A stretch of 64,000 nt of DNA, from positions 1,730,262 through 1,794,261 of the forward strand of contig NZ_KB850224.1 of the NCBI RefSeq assembly GCF_000369805.1, read 5' to 3'. Made by a program: the position numbers and the translations under genes. Of the stretch, positions 1 through 8,935 are shown piece by piece. Under the pieces are notes generated by a model. The model saw only the letters and a list, made by a program, of their open reading frames with translations, was not told where the DNA came from and did no database searches. How positions within the stretch are numbered: position 1 is the stretch's first letter; the number at the start of each line of letters is the position of its first letter. Source of the DNA: Acinetobacter sp. NIPH 2100 (GTDB lineage Bacteria > Pseudomonadota > Gammaproteobacteria > Pseudomonadales > Moraxellaceae).

Positions 1-1401
1 GTTGTAAAAAAAAGATTGCTTGATTTATTACAGGATGATCATAAAAAATATTACGAGTTAGTTAGTTTTTTTCTAGATGGAGATATATCTAATTTTGAAA
101 AAGAAAAGCAAGCCGTTAATTTATTAATTCATGAATTAGAAATTGTAAACGTAAAAAAATCATATATACCCAATAATGCTGAGGAAATAAAAGATTGGTA
201 TCAATCTGAAAATAGAAAAGTATGTCAAAGCTACCAAGAATATTTATCTCATCGGAAGTCTGGAGAAGAACGTCAATACTTTAAAAATATAGGACAGGCT
301 TTTGAGTTTTTAGTGAAAGTCGCACCGACCAAAAAGGTAGACGGTGCTTGGCTATACAGCATCGTCAATTATTGGAATGATCCGACTTTTCATGACCTGA
401 TTGTGATTTATTTGGAAGAACTAGGGCTAGGGCAGGCAAAATCCAATCATGTATGTATATATGATGATTTGCTTCGCAATCTGGGTTTAGATGATTTTGA
501 ATTTTTTCTTGATGATGAATATTACCATCACGCCGCTATTCAATTGGCTTTCGGATATGCGCCCCCTGAATTTATTCCAGAGATTATTGGCTTCAATCTA
601 GGATACGAACAACTCCCTTTACATCTTTTAATTACCAATTATGAACTTAAAGAGTTAGGTATTGATGCCAAATATTTTAACTTACATATTACGATTGATA
701 ATCTAGCCAATGGTCATGCACATAAGTCTTTGAAGGTATTGGAAAATGTATATAAAAAATATAAAGATAAAACAATTTTTATGGATAAAGTGAAACGTGG
801 CTATGCCTTAAATCAGCATGGAATTTTATCCTCACAGGTTATTCAAAATCTTGATCTGGAAAGTTTCGTTCATAAAATTTTAAAGCGCAAGGCGATGATC
901 GGCCAATCAGTGCATAACCAGAAGCAATTGATCGGATGTAAGTCTATTAATCAGTGGTTAGCAAATCCGCAGGAAATGAGTAATTTTATTCAGCAACTGG
1001 TTGAGAAAAAATGGATTAAATTTAATCTTGATCCTGAACAAAGTATGTTCTGGCGAATGATCAGTCATGAAGATGGGAAGATGTACGGTGTGTTTACTAC
1101 CGCAGAAAGACAGATTATTTATGATTGGATTGCTGGCGGCCAGTACTCGGCAACCGTTGCTCCTTATCATCATAATAAAAATAAAGATCAACCTTTACAT
1201 GACTTTCTCTTTAGCTATATTTCAGACGGTGAACTGGAAAATTTACAGAGAAAGATGAATCAAACCGATAATTTCGCATTGAAGTTATGTCAGTTAATTC
1301 CGTTCTTGGCGCCCGAATCTCATCATAAAAGCATAGGGTTGTGGAGTACCCAGAAATACGTTGAATTACTATTTCCTTATTTAAAAAATTCATCATCTTA
1401 G
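1..1401 (+). CDS. Iron-containing redox enzyme family protein (heme-oxygenase-like diiron fold), 5' end probably outside window
   Basis: The frame is open from base 1 with no stop. A TTG at 16 is the first possible start in the window, but the true start is probably upstream. Counting from that TTG, residues about 110-240 look like the heme-oxygenase-like diiron oxidase (HDO) fold. They show a conserved Glu pair at 134-135 followed by His145, then Glu199 in a GYEQLP segment, and finally Tyr220, His224, Asp228 and His234 in one helix, the usual metal-ligand pattern. The C-terminal half (about 290-455) is unassigned. Known HDO members oxidise or cleave amines and fatty acids; the substrate here is unknown. 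There is no signal peptide or membrane segment. A bidirectional terminator separates it from the convergent dehydrogenase. The family call rests on motif spacing only. Confidence 0.6.
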   Translation, partial: VVKKRLLDLLQDDHKKYYELVSFFLDGDISNFEKEKQAVNLLIHELEIVNVKKSYIPNNAEEIKDWYQSENRKVCQSYQEYLSHRKSGEERQYFKNIGQAFEFLVKVAPTKKVDGAWLYSIVNYWNDPTFHDLIVIYLEELGLGQAKSNHVCIYDDLLRNLGLDDFEFFLDDEYYHHAAIQLAFGYAPPEFIPEIIGFNLGYEQLPLHLLITNYELKELGIDAKYFNLHITIDNLANGHAHKSLKVLENVYKKYKDKTIFMDKVKRGYALNQHGILSSQVIQNLDLESFVHKILKRKAMIGQSVHNQKQLIGCKSINQWLANPQEMSNFIQQLVEKKWIKFNLDPEQSMFWRMISHEDGKMYGVFTTAERQIIYDWIAGGQYSATVAPYHHNKNKDQPLHDFLFSYISDGELENLQRKMNQTDNFALKLCQLIPFLAPESHHKSIGLWSTQKYVELLFPYLKNSSS

Positions 1402-1420
1402 TCAGTTCTAATCAAGATAA

Positions 1421-1445
1421 AAAACCTCCTTTTGGAGGCTTTTTC
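1421..1445. terminator. Bidirectional intrinsic terminator
   Basis: A CCTCC/GGAGG stem with a TTTT loop is flanked by an A-run on the left and a T-run on the right. It lies between two convergent genes and can serve both strands. Confidence 0.75.
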
Positions 1446-1447
1446 AC

Positions 1448-2326
1448 TTATCCATTGACGATTTCACCGCCATTGACATGAATTACTTGCCCTGTGATGT
1501 AACTGGCATCATCAGAAGCTAAAAATAAATATGCAGGTGCAACTTCGCTGGGCTGTCCCATCCGTCCCATTGGCGTGTCTTGACCAAATTTTGCTACAGT
1601 TTCAGCATCAAAACTACTGGGAATCAAAGGTGTCCAAATTGGACCGGGAGCGACGCCATTAACACGTATTCCTTTTTTCTGCTTCATGAGATTGTTGGAT
1701 AAGCTACGGGTAAATGTCGTGATTGCACCTTTTGTGCTTGCGTAATCGATTAACTCATCATGGCCATGATAACTGGTAATACTAGTGGTATTAATAATAC
1801 TGTCTCCTTCATTTAAATGGGGGAGCACAGCTTTGGTGAGATAGAAAATGGAGAAAATATTTGTTTGAAAGGTTTTTTCCAGTTGCTCGGTACTGATATT
1901 CACAATTTCTTTTTGCTGAAACTGTACACCAGCATTATTGATCAAAATATTGATCTTTCCAAAAACTTTTATGGTTTCTTCAGCACATTTTTGTGAGACT
2001 TGGGGATCGCTCAGATCATATTTTAATAGTAAACATTGTTGGCCTTCTTGTTCTACAAGCTGTTTGGTTTTTTCAGCATCTTGATCTTCTTCTAAGTAAA
2101 TAATAGCAATATCAGCACCTTCTCGAGCAAAGAGGACAGCTATAGAGCGTCCTATACCGCTATCGCCACCACTAATCAGGGCAACTTTAGCTTTGAGCTT
2201 GTTGCTTCCTTGATGCGTACTCTTAATGATTTCCGGTTCTGGGTGCATGGCTTCCTGATGACCAGGTTGATGCTGCTGATGTTGCGCTGGCGCAGAAGCA
2301 GGATAATGGTTCGATTGATTATTCAT
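1448..2326 (-). CDS. SDR family oxidoreductase (YghA/general stress protein 39-like)
   Basis: This is a 292-residue classical-type short-chain dehydrogenase. The first 40 or so residues are a hydrophilic extension rich in His, Gln and Pro, as seen in the YghA/YdaD group. The NAD(P)-binding glycine motif appears as SGGDSGIGRS (about residue 51), the NNAG motif follows near 130, and the catalytic YASTK is near 188. The C-terminal end has the VNGGEIVNG signature. Members of this group are usually stress-induced and their physiological substrate is not settled. It stands alone, convergent with the preceding gene, and shares a terminator with it. The family call is secure; a specific function cannot be given. 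Confidence 0.85.
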   Translation of the reverse strand: MNNQSNHYPASAPAQHQQHQPGHQEAMHPEPEIIKSTHQGSNKLKAKVALISGGDSGIGRSIAVLFAREGADIAIIYLEEDQDAEKTKQLVEQEGQQCLLLKYDLSDPQVSQKCAEETIKVFGKINILINNAGVQFQQKEIVNISTEQLEKTFQTNIFSIFYLTKAVLPHLNEGDSIINTTSITSYHGHDELIDYASTKGAITTFTRSLSNNLMKQKKGIRVNGVAPGPIWTPLIPSSFDAETVAKFGQDTPMGRMGQPSEVAPAYLFLASDDASYITGQVIHVNGGEIVNG

Positions 2327-2699
2327 TGTGAGTATCCTTTAAACGTATAAACCATAAGTTCAATGATCTTTTAAAAGCTTGTTAATTTTAGTAAGGACTA
2401 TGTTTTGATTGGTTTTAATTGTATTTTTTAGGTAGAGGAATTCAAGAAAATCTCTTTGTACTGTTTTATAAAAATGAGTTGATATATTTGATGTTAGTTG
2501 TTTTATCAAAGCCTACCAGCCTTATTCAATCTTAACATTTCATTTTTAAATTTATGATGAGTGCACTTGACCTTTAGGTAAATGAGTTCTATTTTGGAAC
2601 TTAATTAAGCTTTCAGCATATCAGGCGTGTCCGATCAGGACTGAAATTTACCCCACTATGGCTTGGGAAGTGAGAAAAATAAAGGAACAGGAGTTTCAT
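2327..2699. other. Intergenic region between divergent genes
   Basis: This 373-base AT-rich region separates the SDR gene (leftward) from the MaoC-like gene (rightward). Apart from the promoter listed separately I see no RNA gene, repeat or credible small ORF here. A short frame starting at 2658 runs into the next gene but has a poorly spaced ribosome site. Confidence 0.5.
2567..2595 (+). promoter_or_regulatory. Sigma70-type promoter for the MaoC-like/molybdoenzyme genes
   Basis: TTGACC (2567-2572) and TATTTT (2590-2595) are separated by 17 bases. The pair sits about 105 bases before the start of the hydratase gene on the same strand. Confidence 0.5.
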
Positions 2700-3578
2700 A
2701 TGTTTGGCATTCGTTACCAGCAAATACCCTTGCACGTTTTATTTGAACATCAGGCAACTTTGGCAGGGCTTGGAAAAATAGGTTTGCGTAGTCTCAAAAA
2801 GCAGCAGCAAACGCAGCAGACCGATTGGCAGTCGTTAGCACCAATTAATGAAGTGATCAATCCTCCAAGCCTTGAATTGATAGATCAATATGTGCGATGG
2901 AGTGGTGCCGAAGCCAGTAAATATCAAACTTCTATTCCGCCGCATATGGTGTCGCAATGGGGACTTTCCTTTGCAACGCGTTTGCTTTTACAAACCCACT
3001 ATCCATTGAGCCAAGTCATTAATCAAGGGGTCAGCATCAAGGTGCATGGCAAGATTCCACGAGATCAGGAACTGCTCATCCAAGCTAAAATTGCAAATGT
3101 AGATGAACGAAATGGTCTAGCACGTGTTTCTGTGCAAATCACCACGGGTACGATTGCCCAACCTGAGTTAGTTGAAACCGTGCTGCACATGGCATTTATT
3201 CTGCCTCATTTTGAGAAAACCAAACGTACAGAAACAATAGAACATAAAACTTGGCAAAGTTTGGGTGAATGGTCTGCGACAGCAGATGATGGCTTTAAAT
3301 TCGCATTATTGACAGGTGATTTTAATCCAATCCATTGGGTCGGTCCTTTGGCAAAACTTTCAAGCTTTGGTCAAAAGGTCTTGCATGGATTTGGCATGTT
3401 TGCGCGTAGTTTTGAATTATTGCCTGAGACAATACAGCAAATTGATGTTCGCTTTTTAAAGCCAGTGAAATTACCGTCACAACATAATCAAGTTGAGATC
3501 AGTACCGAACCAACACAAAACTATGTTCGGGTTGTGGGCTCGGCAGGACAAATCTGTTTAATGGGTCAATATTCATAA
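2700..3578 (+). CDS. MaoC-like (R)-hydratase domain protein
   Basis: A 292-residue protein with a double hot-dog layout. The C-terminal half carries the hydratase-2 motif as LLTGDFNPIHW (about residues 205-215), which supplies the catalytic Asp and His of MaoC/PhaJ-type enoyl-CoA or acyl hydratases, followed by LHGFGMFAR. The N-terminal half (about 1-160) lacks these residues. I chose ATG 2700 because an AGGAACAGGAG element lies just upstream; an alternative ATG at 2658 would add 14 residues with weaker support. It is followed after 18 bases by a molybdopterin oxidoreductase gene and is probably co-transcribed with it. The CoA-thioester substrate is not evident. Confidence 0.75.
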   Translation: MFGIRYQQIPLHVLFEHQATLAGLGKIGLRSLKKQQQTQQTDWQSLAPINEVINPPSLELIDQYVRWSGAEASKYQTSIPPHMVSQWGLSFATRLLLQTHYPLSQVINQGVSIKVHGKIPRDQELLIQAKIANVDERNGLARVSVQITTGTIAQPELVETVLHMAFILPHFEKTKRTETIEHKTWQSLGEWSATADDGFKFALLTGDFNPIHWVGPLAKLSSFGQKVLHGFGMFARSFELLPETIQQIDVRFLKPVKLPSQHNQVEISTEPTQNYVRVVGSAGQICLMGQYS

Positions 3579-3596
3579 CATAATAAGGTGATAAAA

Positions 3597-5876
3597 ATGA
3601 CGACTGCTACGGCAACAAAACAGGATGTAACCGCTTGCATTTTATGTTCACGTAATTGTGGACTCAGTGTAGAAATTGAAGATAACCAATTCAAGAAAAT
3701 TAAAGGTGATGATCAGAATCCTTTTTCACAAGGTTATATTTGCCAAAAAGCCGCACGTTTACAGCATTATCAACAACATGCTGACCGTTTAACTTCACCG
3801 TTAAAACGTCAGGCGGATGGTTCATATCAAGAGATCAGTTGGGATCAAGCAATTCAGGAAATTGCTCAACAGTTGATACAAATTCGTGATACGCATGGTG
3901 GAACTGCATTTGCATCAGTAGGCGGCGCTGGGCAGGGTAATCATTTAGGTGCAGCGTATGGCCGTCAATTGCTCTATGCGATGAAAAGTTTCTATTCCTA
4001 CAATTCATTGGCTCAAGAAAAAACGGGTGATTTCTGGGTTAATGGACGTTTGTTCGGCAGTCAGGCTTGTCATACCACCGAAGACGTTGAGCATGCAGAT
4101 TATGTACTGTTTATCGGAACCAATCCCTTTCAGGCACATGGTATTCCAAATGCAAGAGATACCTTAAAACATATCAAAAAAGATCCAAATCGAATGATGG
4201 TGGTTTTTGATCCACGGGTGACGGAAACCGCGAAACAAGCTGATATTCATGTGCAATTAAAACCTGGAACCGATGCTTATCTGATGTCAGCAATGATCGC
4301 GATTATGTTGCGAGAAGAGTTGTATGATCATCAATTCATCCAGCAACACACGCATGGTTTTGATCAGGTCAAACAGGCATTTCTTGCGATTCCGATTGAA
4401 GAATACATTCAGAAAGCAGATGTTCCGGTGGAATTGATTTATCAGGTGGTACGTGATTTTTCTCGTGCAAAGCGGGGATGTGTACGGATCGACTTAGGCA
4501 TTCAACATACCTTGAACACCACCTTGAACGGTTATCTTGAAAAGCTTTTGTATTTATTGGCAGGTCATTTTGGCAAACAAGGTAGCAATAACCTGCATAC
4601 TATGTTTATCCCGATTTTGACCAATACCGATGAGCGTAATCCAAAATATCGCCGTACGGTTTACCATAAAATGTTCCCGATTTCTGGCTTTTTCCCACCC
4701 AATATTTTGCCTGATGAAATCTTACAGGCAGGAGAAAAGCGTGTTCGTGCGGTATTTGTTGATAGCTGTAATCCTTTACTGACTTATCCAGATACAGCCG
4801 CATACGAGCAAGCATTTCTGTCGCTTGAGTTATTGGTGGTTGTGGATGTAGCAATGACTGAAACAGCACGTTTAGCGCATTATGTTTTACCCGCACATAG
4901 TCAATTTGAAAAGTGGGAATTCACAGGGTTTAATCTGGAATTTCCTAAAAATGGTTTCCATTTACGTCATCCATTATTTAAAGCTCAAGGGAATAGTTTG
5001 CCTGAGGCTGAGATCTACACACGCTTGCTTGAAGCTATGCAAATGATACCGAAAAAATTTCCTATCCTGAGTAAAATCGCGGAAAAAGATTCGGCTAATA
5101 CCTCATATCTTGCTTACTTTGGTGCGCTTGCTGCGAATTTTGCGAGAAACAAAAAGTTGACCCCATTTGCGGCCTCGATTGTGTATCGCACTTTAGGCAA
5201 GACCTTACCCAATGAAGCTGCTTCTACAGCCTTGTTACTTCCATTGTGTATGCAATATGCGGCTCGGTATTATAAGGCTGTGAAGCAAGCAGGTTATGAA
5301 GGCAATCGCTTCAATCTGGGGGTGAAATTATTCCAAACCATTTTGCAGCAACGTTCTGGAGTTGTACTGTCTCAACATGACTATGCAGATGTATGGGATT
5401 TGCTGGCTTATAAAGACAAAAAAATTCGTTTAGCGATTCCAGAGATGTTTATCGAATTGGCACAGTTAAGACAACAGCCCCTGAGCTTGACCGATGCATA
5501 TCCCTTTATTTTACTTGCAGGTGAACGCCGAAGTTATAACGCCAACCAAATTTATCGTGACCCTGCATGGCGTAAAGTCGATGCTGAAGGCCGCTTGAGG
5601 ATGAATCCCGATGATGCGTTGAGTTTTGGCGTTGAAACTGGTCATCTGCTGCAGTGTATTTCTGAACATGGGGAAATTCAGGTCATGGTTGAACTTGATG
5701 AAGGAATGCGCAAGGGTGTAGTGTCATTACCCCATGGTTATGGCTTACGTTACCGTGGTGGTGAGCCAATAGGGCCTCAGCTGAATCGTTTAACTTCTGC
5801 TCAGCATTGTGATCCATTGTCTAAGACGCCATATCATAAATATGTACCCGTTCGTTTAGAGCGTTTAAATACTTAG
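3597..5876 (+). CDS. Molybdopterin-dependent oxidoreductase (bis-MGD family)
   Basis: A 759-residue member of the DMSO reductase/formate dehydrogenase superfamily. The N-terminal 4Fe-4S ligands are Cys14, Cys17, Cys21 and Cys49 (C-x2-C-x3-C-x27-C). The central dinucleotide-binding domains follow, with FIGTNPFQAHG near 175 and FDPRVTETA near 205. The C-terminal molydopterin-dinucleotide domain begins near 640 with LLAGERR. There is no Tat or Sec signal, so the enzyme is probably cytoplasmic. The start at 3597 follows AAGGTG by six bases; an in-frame GTG at 3588 overlaps that site and is unlikely. The molybdenum cofactor genes follow within 300 bases, so this may be a main client of the pathway. 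I cannot name the substrate or assign the Mo ligand with confidence. Confidence 0.8.
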   Translation: MTTATATKQDVTACILCSRNCGLSVEIEDNQFKKIKGDDQNPFSQGYICQKAARLQHYQQHADRLTSPLKRQADGSYQEISWDQAIQEIAQQLIQIRDTHGGTAFASVGGAGQGNHLGAAYGRQLLYAMKSFYSYNSLAQEKTGDFWVNGRLFGSQACHTTEDVEHADYVLFIGTNPFQAHGIPNARDTLKHIKKDPNRMMVVFDPRVTETAKQADIHVQLKPGTDAYLMSAMIAIMLREELYDHQFIQQHTHGFDQVKQAFLAIPIEEYIQKADVPVELIYQVVRDFSRAKRGCVRIDLGIQHTLNTTLNGYLEKLLYLLAGHFGKQGSNNLHTMFIPILTNTDERNPKYRRTVYHKMFPISGFFPPNILPDEILQAGEKRVRAVFVDSCNPLLTYPDTAAYEQAFLSLELLVVVDVAMTETARLAHYVLPAHSQFEKWEFTGFNLEFPKNGFHLRHPLFKAQGNSLPEAEIYTRLLEAMQMIPKKFPILSKIAEKDSANTSYLAYFGALAANFARNKKLTPFAASIVYRTLGKTLPNEAASTALLLPLCMQYAARYYKAVKQAGYEGNRFNLGVKLFQTILQQRSGVVLSQHDYADVWDLLAYKDKKIRLAIPEMFIELAQLRQQPLSLTDAYPFILLAGERRSYNANQIYRDPAWRKVDAEGRLRMNPDDALSFGVETGHLLQCISEHGEIQVMVELDEGMRKGVVSLPHGYGLRYRGGEPIGPQLNRLTSAQHCDPLSKTPYHKYVPVRLERLNT

Positions 5877-6168
5877 ACGATAGAAGAGTTGATTTTATGA
5901 TGTATTTGCACCATCTTCTTGCATAGGCAATAAAACATGCTGTGGAATGGTGCAAAACAATTTGAACAAAAATACTCAGGACAAAGCCTATTTTTGTTTA
6001 TAGATTGAAAGAGTTGCTGGTTTGAGTGAATAAGCAGCAGAGGCAACACTGAAGGCTTAAAACTGGAATAATTATTGCTGTAATAAAAACAATTCACTGT
6101 GATGAGTCAAACAAGGACGCACAGAACTTGTGCTAAACCCAGTCAAAAGATTCACAATATGAGTGCAT

Positions 6169-7200
6169 ATGATGAAGCATGAAATAGATAACGCGAGCAT
6201 ACCGATCTTACAAGATCAGTATGGTCGTATTAAACGCAAGTTGCGGATTTCCGTGACGGATCGTTGCAATTTCAAATGCATTTACTGTATGCCTGAACAT
6301 CCTGAATGGATGAAAAAACAAGATCTACTCAGTTTCGAAGCACTATTTATTTTCTGCCAGTACATGGTTAGACAAGGTATTGAAAACATCCGTATCACGG
6401 GTGGTGAACCTTTGATGCGTCAAGGTGTTGTGCATTTTATTCGTGATTTGCAAGATTTAAGAGCTTTAGGGTTGAAGCGTATTTCAATCACAACCAATGG
6501 TCACTATTTGGCGAAGTATGCAGAGCAATTAAAGCAAGCGGGTCTGGACGATCTAAATATTAGCCTTGATAGTTTGGATGCACATCAATTTAAACAACTC
6601 ACCAAAAAAGAGCTTGCACCAGTATTGGCCGGTATTGAAGCCGCAACAAAAGTTGGCCTGCCATTTAAAATTAATTGTGTACTGATGCAAGGTCAGAATG
6701 ATGACCAAATTGTTCCTATGGTGAAATGGGCCAAACAACAGCAGATCCCATTGCGGTTTATCGAGTTCATGCCGCTTGATGGTGATCAGCATTGGACTGA
6801 TCAAGCCGTGGTGAGTGAAGCGGAAATTTTAAAGCAACTCGCGCCGCATTATGATATTCAGGTCTTAGCACAGCAGCATGAACCCGCGCGCTTATATCAG
6901 CTGGATGATCAATATCAGCTCGGTATTATTTCAACAATTACCCATTCATTTTGTGGTGACTGTGACCGAATTCGATTGACGGCCCAAGGCGAATTATATA
7001 ATTGTTTGTTTGCTAGACAGGGCTTAAATATAAAACCCGATCTATTACAAGCAATCAAACAAAAATCTGAATTCAAACAGGTTGAATTTCATCATCTTGA
7101 GCAAAAAATTAAGCCTTATATTTGGAATAAAGCGCAGGGTTATCATGCCATACAACATCAGCAGGTACGTAAAATTAGCATGCACATGCTGGGTGGTTAG
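6169..7200 (+). CDS. moaA: GTP 3',8-cyclase MoaA
   Basis: This radical SAM enzyme makes the first intermediate of molybdenum cofactor synthesis from GTP. The SAM-binding cluster ligands are Cys33, Cys37 and Cys40 in DRCNFKCIYCMP. The second, substrate-binding cluster is C-x2-C-x13-C in the CGDCDRIRLT region near 265-282. The protein ends in Gly-Gly, which MoaA needs for activity. Its 343 residues are close to the usual length. The start is uncertain: GTG 6163, ATG 6169 and ATG 6172 are adjacent and none has a strong ribosome site. It heads the moaA-moaD-moaE-moaCB-moeA run and follows 292 bases of non-coding DNA. Confidence 0.95.
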   Translation: MMKHEIDNASIPILQDQYGRIKRKLRISVTDRCNFKCIYCMPEHPEWMKKQDLLSFEALFIFCQYMVRQGIENIRITGGEPLMRQGVVHFIRDLQDLRALGLKRISITTNGHYLAKYAEQLKQAGLDDLNISLDSLDAHQFKQLTKKELAPVLAGIEAATKVGLPFKINCVLMQGQNDDQIVPMVKWAKQQQIPLRFIEFMPLDGDQHWTDQAVVSEAEILKQLAPHYDIQVLAQQHEPARLYQLDDQYQLGIISTITHSFCGDCDRIRLTAQGELYNCLFARQGLNIKPDLLQAIKQKSEFKQVEFHHLEQKIKPYIWNKAQGYHAIQHQQVRKISMHMLGG

Positions 7201-7224
7201 GAAGGAAAGTGGTCTGGAGAAGAT

Positions 7225-7476
7225 ATGCAAACGATTGAGATAAAAATAGAAGCCTTTGGTGCAATTGAACGGTTATTACCCAAAGCGCTGGCATTTGAGT
7301 TTGCAGAAGATCAAATGGTTAAAGATGTATTGTCACACATTACAAGCTTGTATCCAGATGCCAGCACAGCCATGGAGAAATGTGCCTGTGCGATTGGTGA
7401 AGATATTGTGACCCGTCAAACGGCACTAGATAGGTCCTGTACCTTAGTCTTGTTGTCGCCAGTAGCAGGAGGTTAA
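7225..7476 (+). CDS. moaD: Molybdopterin synthase sulfur-carrier subunit MoaD
   Basis: An 83-residue ubiquitin-like protein ending in SPVAGG. The C-terminal Gly-Gly is thiocarboxylated and donates sulfur to the pterin within the MoaD-MoaE complex. It lies 24 bases after moaA and two bases before moaE, so co-translation with its partner is likely. Length and terminal motif match the family. Confidence 0.93.
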   Translation: MQTIEIKIEAFGAIERLLPKALAFEFAEDQMVKDVLSHITSLYPDASTAMEKCACAIGEDIVTRQTALDRSCTLVLLSPVAGG

Positions 7477-7478
7477 AT

Positions 7479-7994
7479 ATGCGTGAATTTGCCCGCGTCC
7501 AAGATCAGGCTTTGAGCCTAGACAGCTTTGATCCAATTCAGTCATTTCCTGAATGTGGTGGCATTGACATATTTATTGGCACGGTACGTAACCATCATGA
7601 AGGCAAAGCAGTTAAGGCACTGAAATATACTTCTTATACGCCTGTGGCGGAAAAAATGATTCGTGCAATCGAACAGGAAATTAAAGATAAATATCAAGTC
7701 TCTTATGTTCGGGTGATGCATCGGATTGGCTATTTGGATGTCAGTGAAACTGCGATTATTGCCATTGCTTATGCAGCCCATCGCCGTGAAGCATTTCAAG
7801 CGTGTGAAGAGGCAGTCGAGCGCGTTAAGCATGAGGTACCGATCTGGAAAGAAGAGTTTTTTATGGATGGAACCAGTCAATATGTCGAGGGCTGCTGTAT
7901 TCGTAAAGATCAGACTGAGCAAGTTGTTCATTCCCACTCTCATAAACATGACCACCATCATCAACACTGTGCACATGAGCATACACACGAATAA
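7479..7994 (+). CDS. moaE: Molybdopterin synthase catalytic subunit MoaE with a histidine-rich tail
   Basis: MoaE converts cyclic pyranopterin monophosphate to molybdopterin using the thiocarboxylate of MoaD. The core (residues about 1-147) has the conserved GTVR(N) loop, the HRIGYL region, the AAHRREAF stretch and the VPIWKEE segment containing a catalytic lysine. The protein is 171 residues, longer than usual because of a C-terminal extension in which 11 of the last 21 residues are histidine, with one cysteine. Such tails normally bind divalent metals; a role here in metal storage or sensing is inference. It is tightly coupled to moaD upstream and lies 17 bases before the moaCB gene. Confidence 0.95.
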   Translation: MREFARVQDQALSLDSFDPIQSFPECGGIDIFIGTVRNHHEGKAVKALKYTSYTPVAEKMIRAIEQEIKDKYQVSYVRVMHRIGYLDVSETAIIAIAYAAHRREAFQACEEAVERVKHEVPIWKEEFFMDGTSQYVEGCCIRKDQTEQVVHSHSHKHDHHHQHCAHEHTHE

Positions 7995-8011
7995 AGCGTC
8001 AGGAAGTTAAA

Positions 8012-8935
8012 ATGAAAAATGTTGGGATGAAACCCGAAAGTTATCGTGTTGCAGAAGCACAAGCCGTTTTACATGCGCCAGCACATTGCATCCAACTATT
8101 GCGTGACGGTAATACAGAAAAAGGGGATGCTTTAAAAACAGCACGTATTGCAGGTATTTTGGCGGCCAAACGAACAGATGAGCTGATTCCGCTTTGCCAC
8201 CCTTTGCCAATTTACCGTGCGGATGTTGAATATGATCTGCATGATGATTATGTCGTGATTCTGACGACGGTTGAAACCATTGGTCCAACTGGTGTTGAAA
8301 TGGAGGCATTAACCGCTGCGAGTCTGGCAGGTTTAACCCTGTATGATATGCTCAAGCCGCATTGTGAACCTGAAGAGCTGTGTTTGGATCAATGCAAGTT
8401 GCTGAAGAAAAAAGGTGGGAAATCACACTTTAAACGTACTTTACGTCAACCTGTTTCTGCGGCAGTGATTGTACTGTCAGATACGGTTGCTGCGGGTCGT
8501 AAACCAGATACTGCAGGTAAGTCGGTGGTGGATACCTTGACGGAAGCAGGCTTTGATCCGATTCATTATCAAATTTTGCCCGATGAAGCTGATCAGTTAA
8601 AAGACTTGGTCTTAGAGCTGACCAAATCTTATGCCTGTATTATGACGGTTGGTGGTACAGGAATCGGTAAGCGCGATATTACCGTGGATACACTAGAACC
8701 ATTACTGGAACGAAAATTAGATGGCTTAATGGAAGCCGCGCGTTCATTTGGGCAAAAACGAACCCCATATGCGGCGATGTCACGTGGTGTTGCTGGTTTT
8801 ATTGATCGCTCATTGCTGGTGACTTTACCAGGAAGTCGTGGTGGGGCAAGCGAATCAATGGCTGCAATCTTACCTGCATTGGTCCATATTTTTGATGTAT
8901 GTCGAGACTTACCACATCCGGGAGGATATGAATAA
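8012..8935 (+). CDS. moaCB: Bifunctional MoaC-MoaB fusion (cyclic pyranopterin monophosphate synthase / molybdopterin adenylyltransferase-like)
   Basis: A single 307-residue frame joins two enzymes of one pathway. Residues about 1-145 are MoaC, with [21 protein letters not shown] and LYDMLK, and complete the conversion of the MoaA product into cPMP. Residues about 150-307 are a MoaB/MogA domain, with [15 protein letters not shown] and [10 protein letters not shown], which adenylylates molybdopterin for MoeA. The fusion is known in several bacteria, so this is a rare arrangement and not a new one. Its TAA overlaps the start of moeA by one base, implying translational coupling with the enzyme that uses its product. 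Confidence 0.93.
   Translation: MKNVGMKPESYRVAEAQAVLHAPAHCIQLLRDGNTEKGDALKTARIAGILAAKRTDELIPLCHPLPIYRADVEYDLHDDYVVILTTVETIGPTGVEMEALTAASLAGLTLYDMLKPHCEPEELCLDQCKLLKKKGGKSHFKRTLRQPVSAAVIVLSDTVAAGRKPDTAGKSVVDTLTEAGFDPIHYQILPDEADQLKDLVLELTKSYACIMTVGGTGIGKRDITVDTLEPLLERKLDGLMEAARSFGQKRTPYAAMSRGVAGFIDRSLLVTLPGSRGGASESMAAILPALVHIFDVCRDLPHPGGYE

Noticed and set aside
5873..6097. 74-codon leftward frame between the molybdoenzyme and moaA genes
   Set aside because: Composition is Cys/Phe/Asn-rich with no family features; likely chance in AT-rich DNA.
5877..6168. Possible Moco riboswitch upstream of moaA
   Set aside because: Molybdenum cofactor riboswitches occur before moaA in E. coli, but I could not find their conserved core in this gap.
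7542..7988. 148-codon frame opposite moaE
   Set aside because: It is the antisense of moaE; its Met-rich end mirrors the His codons of the tail.
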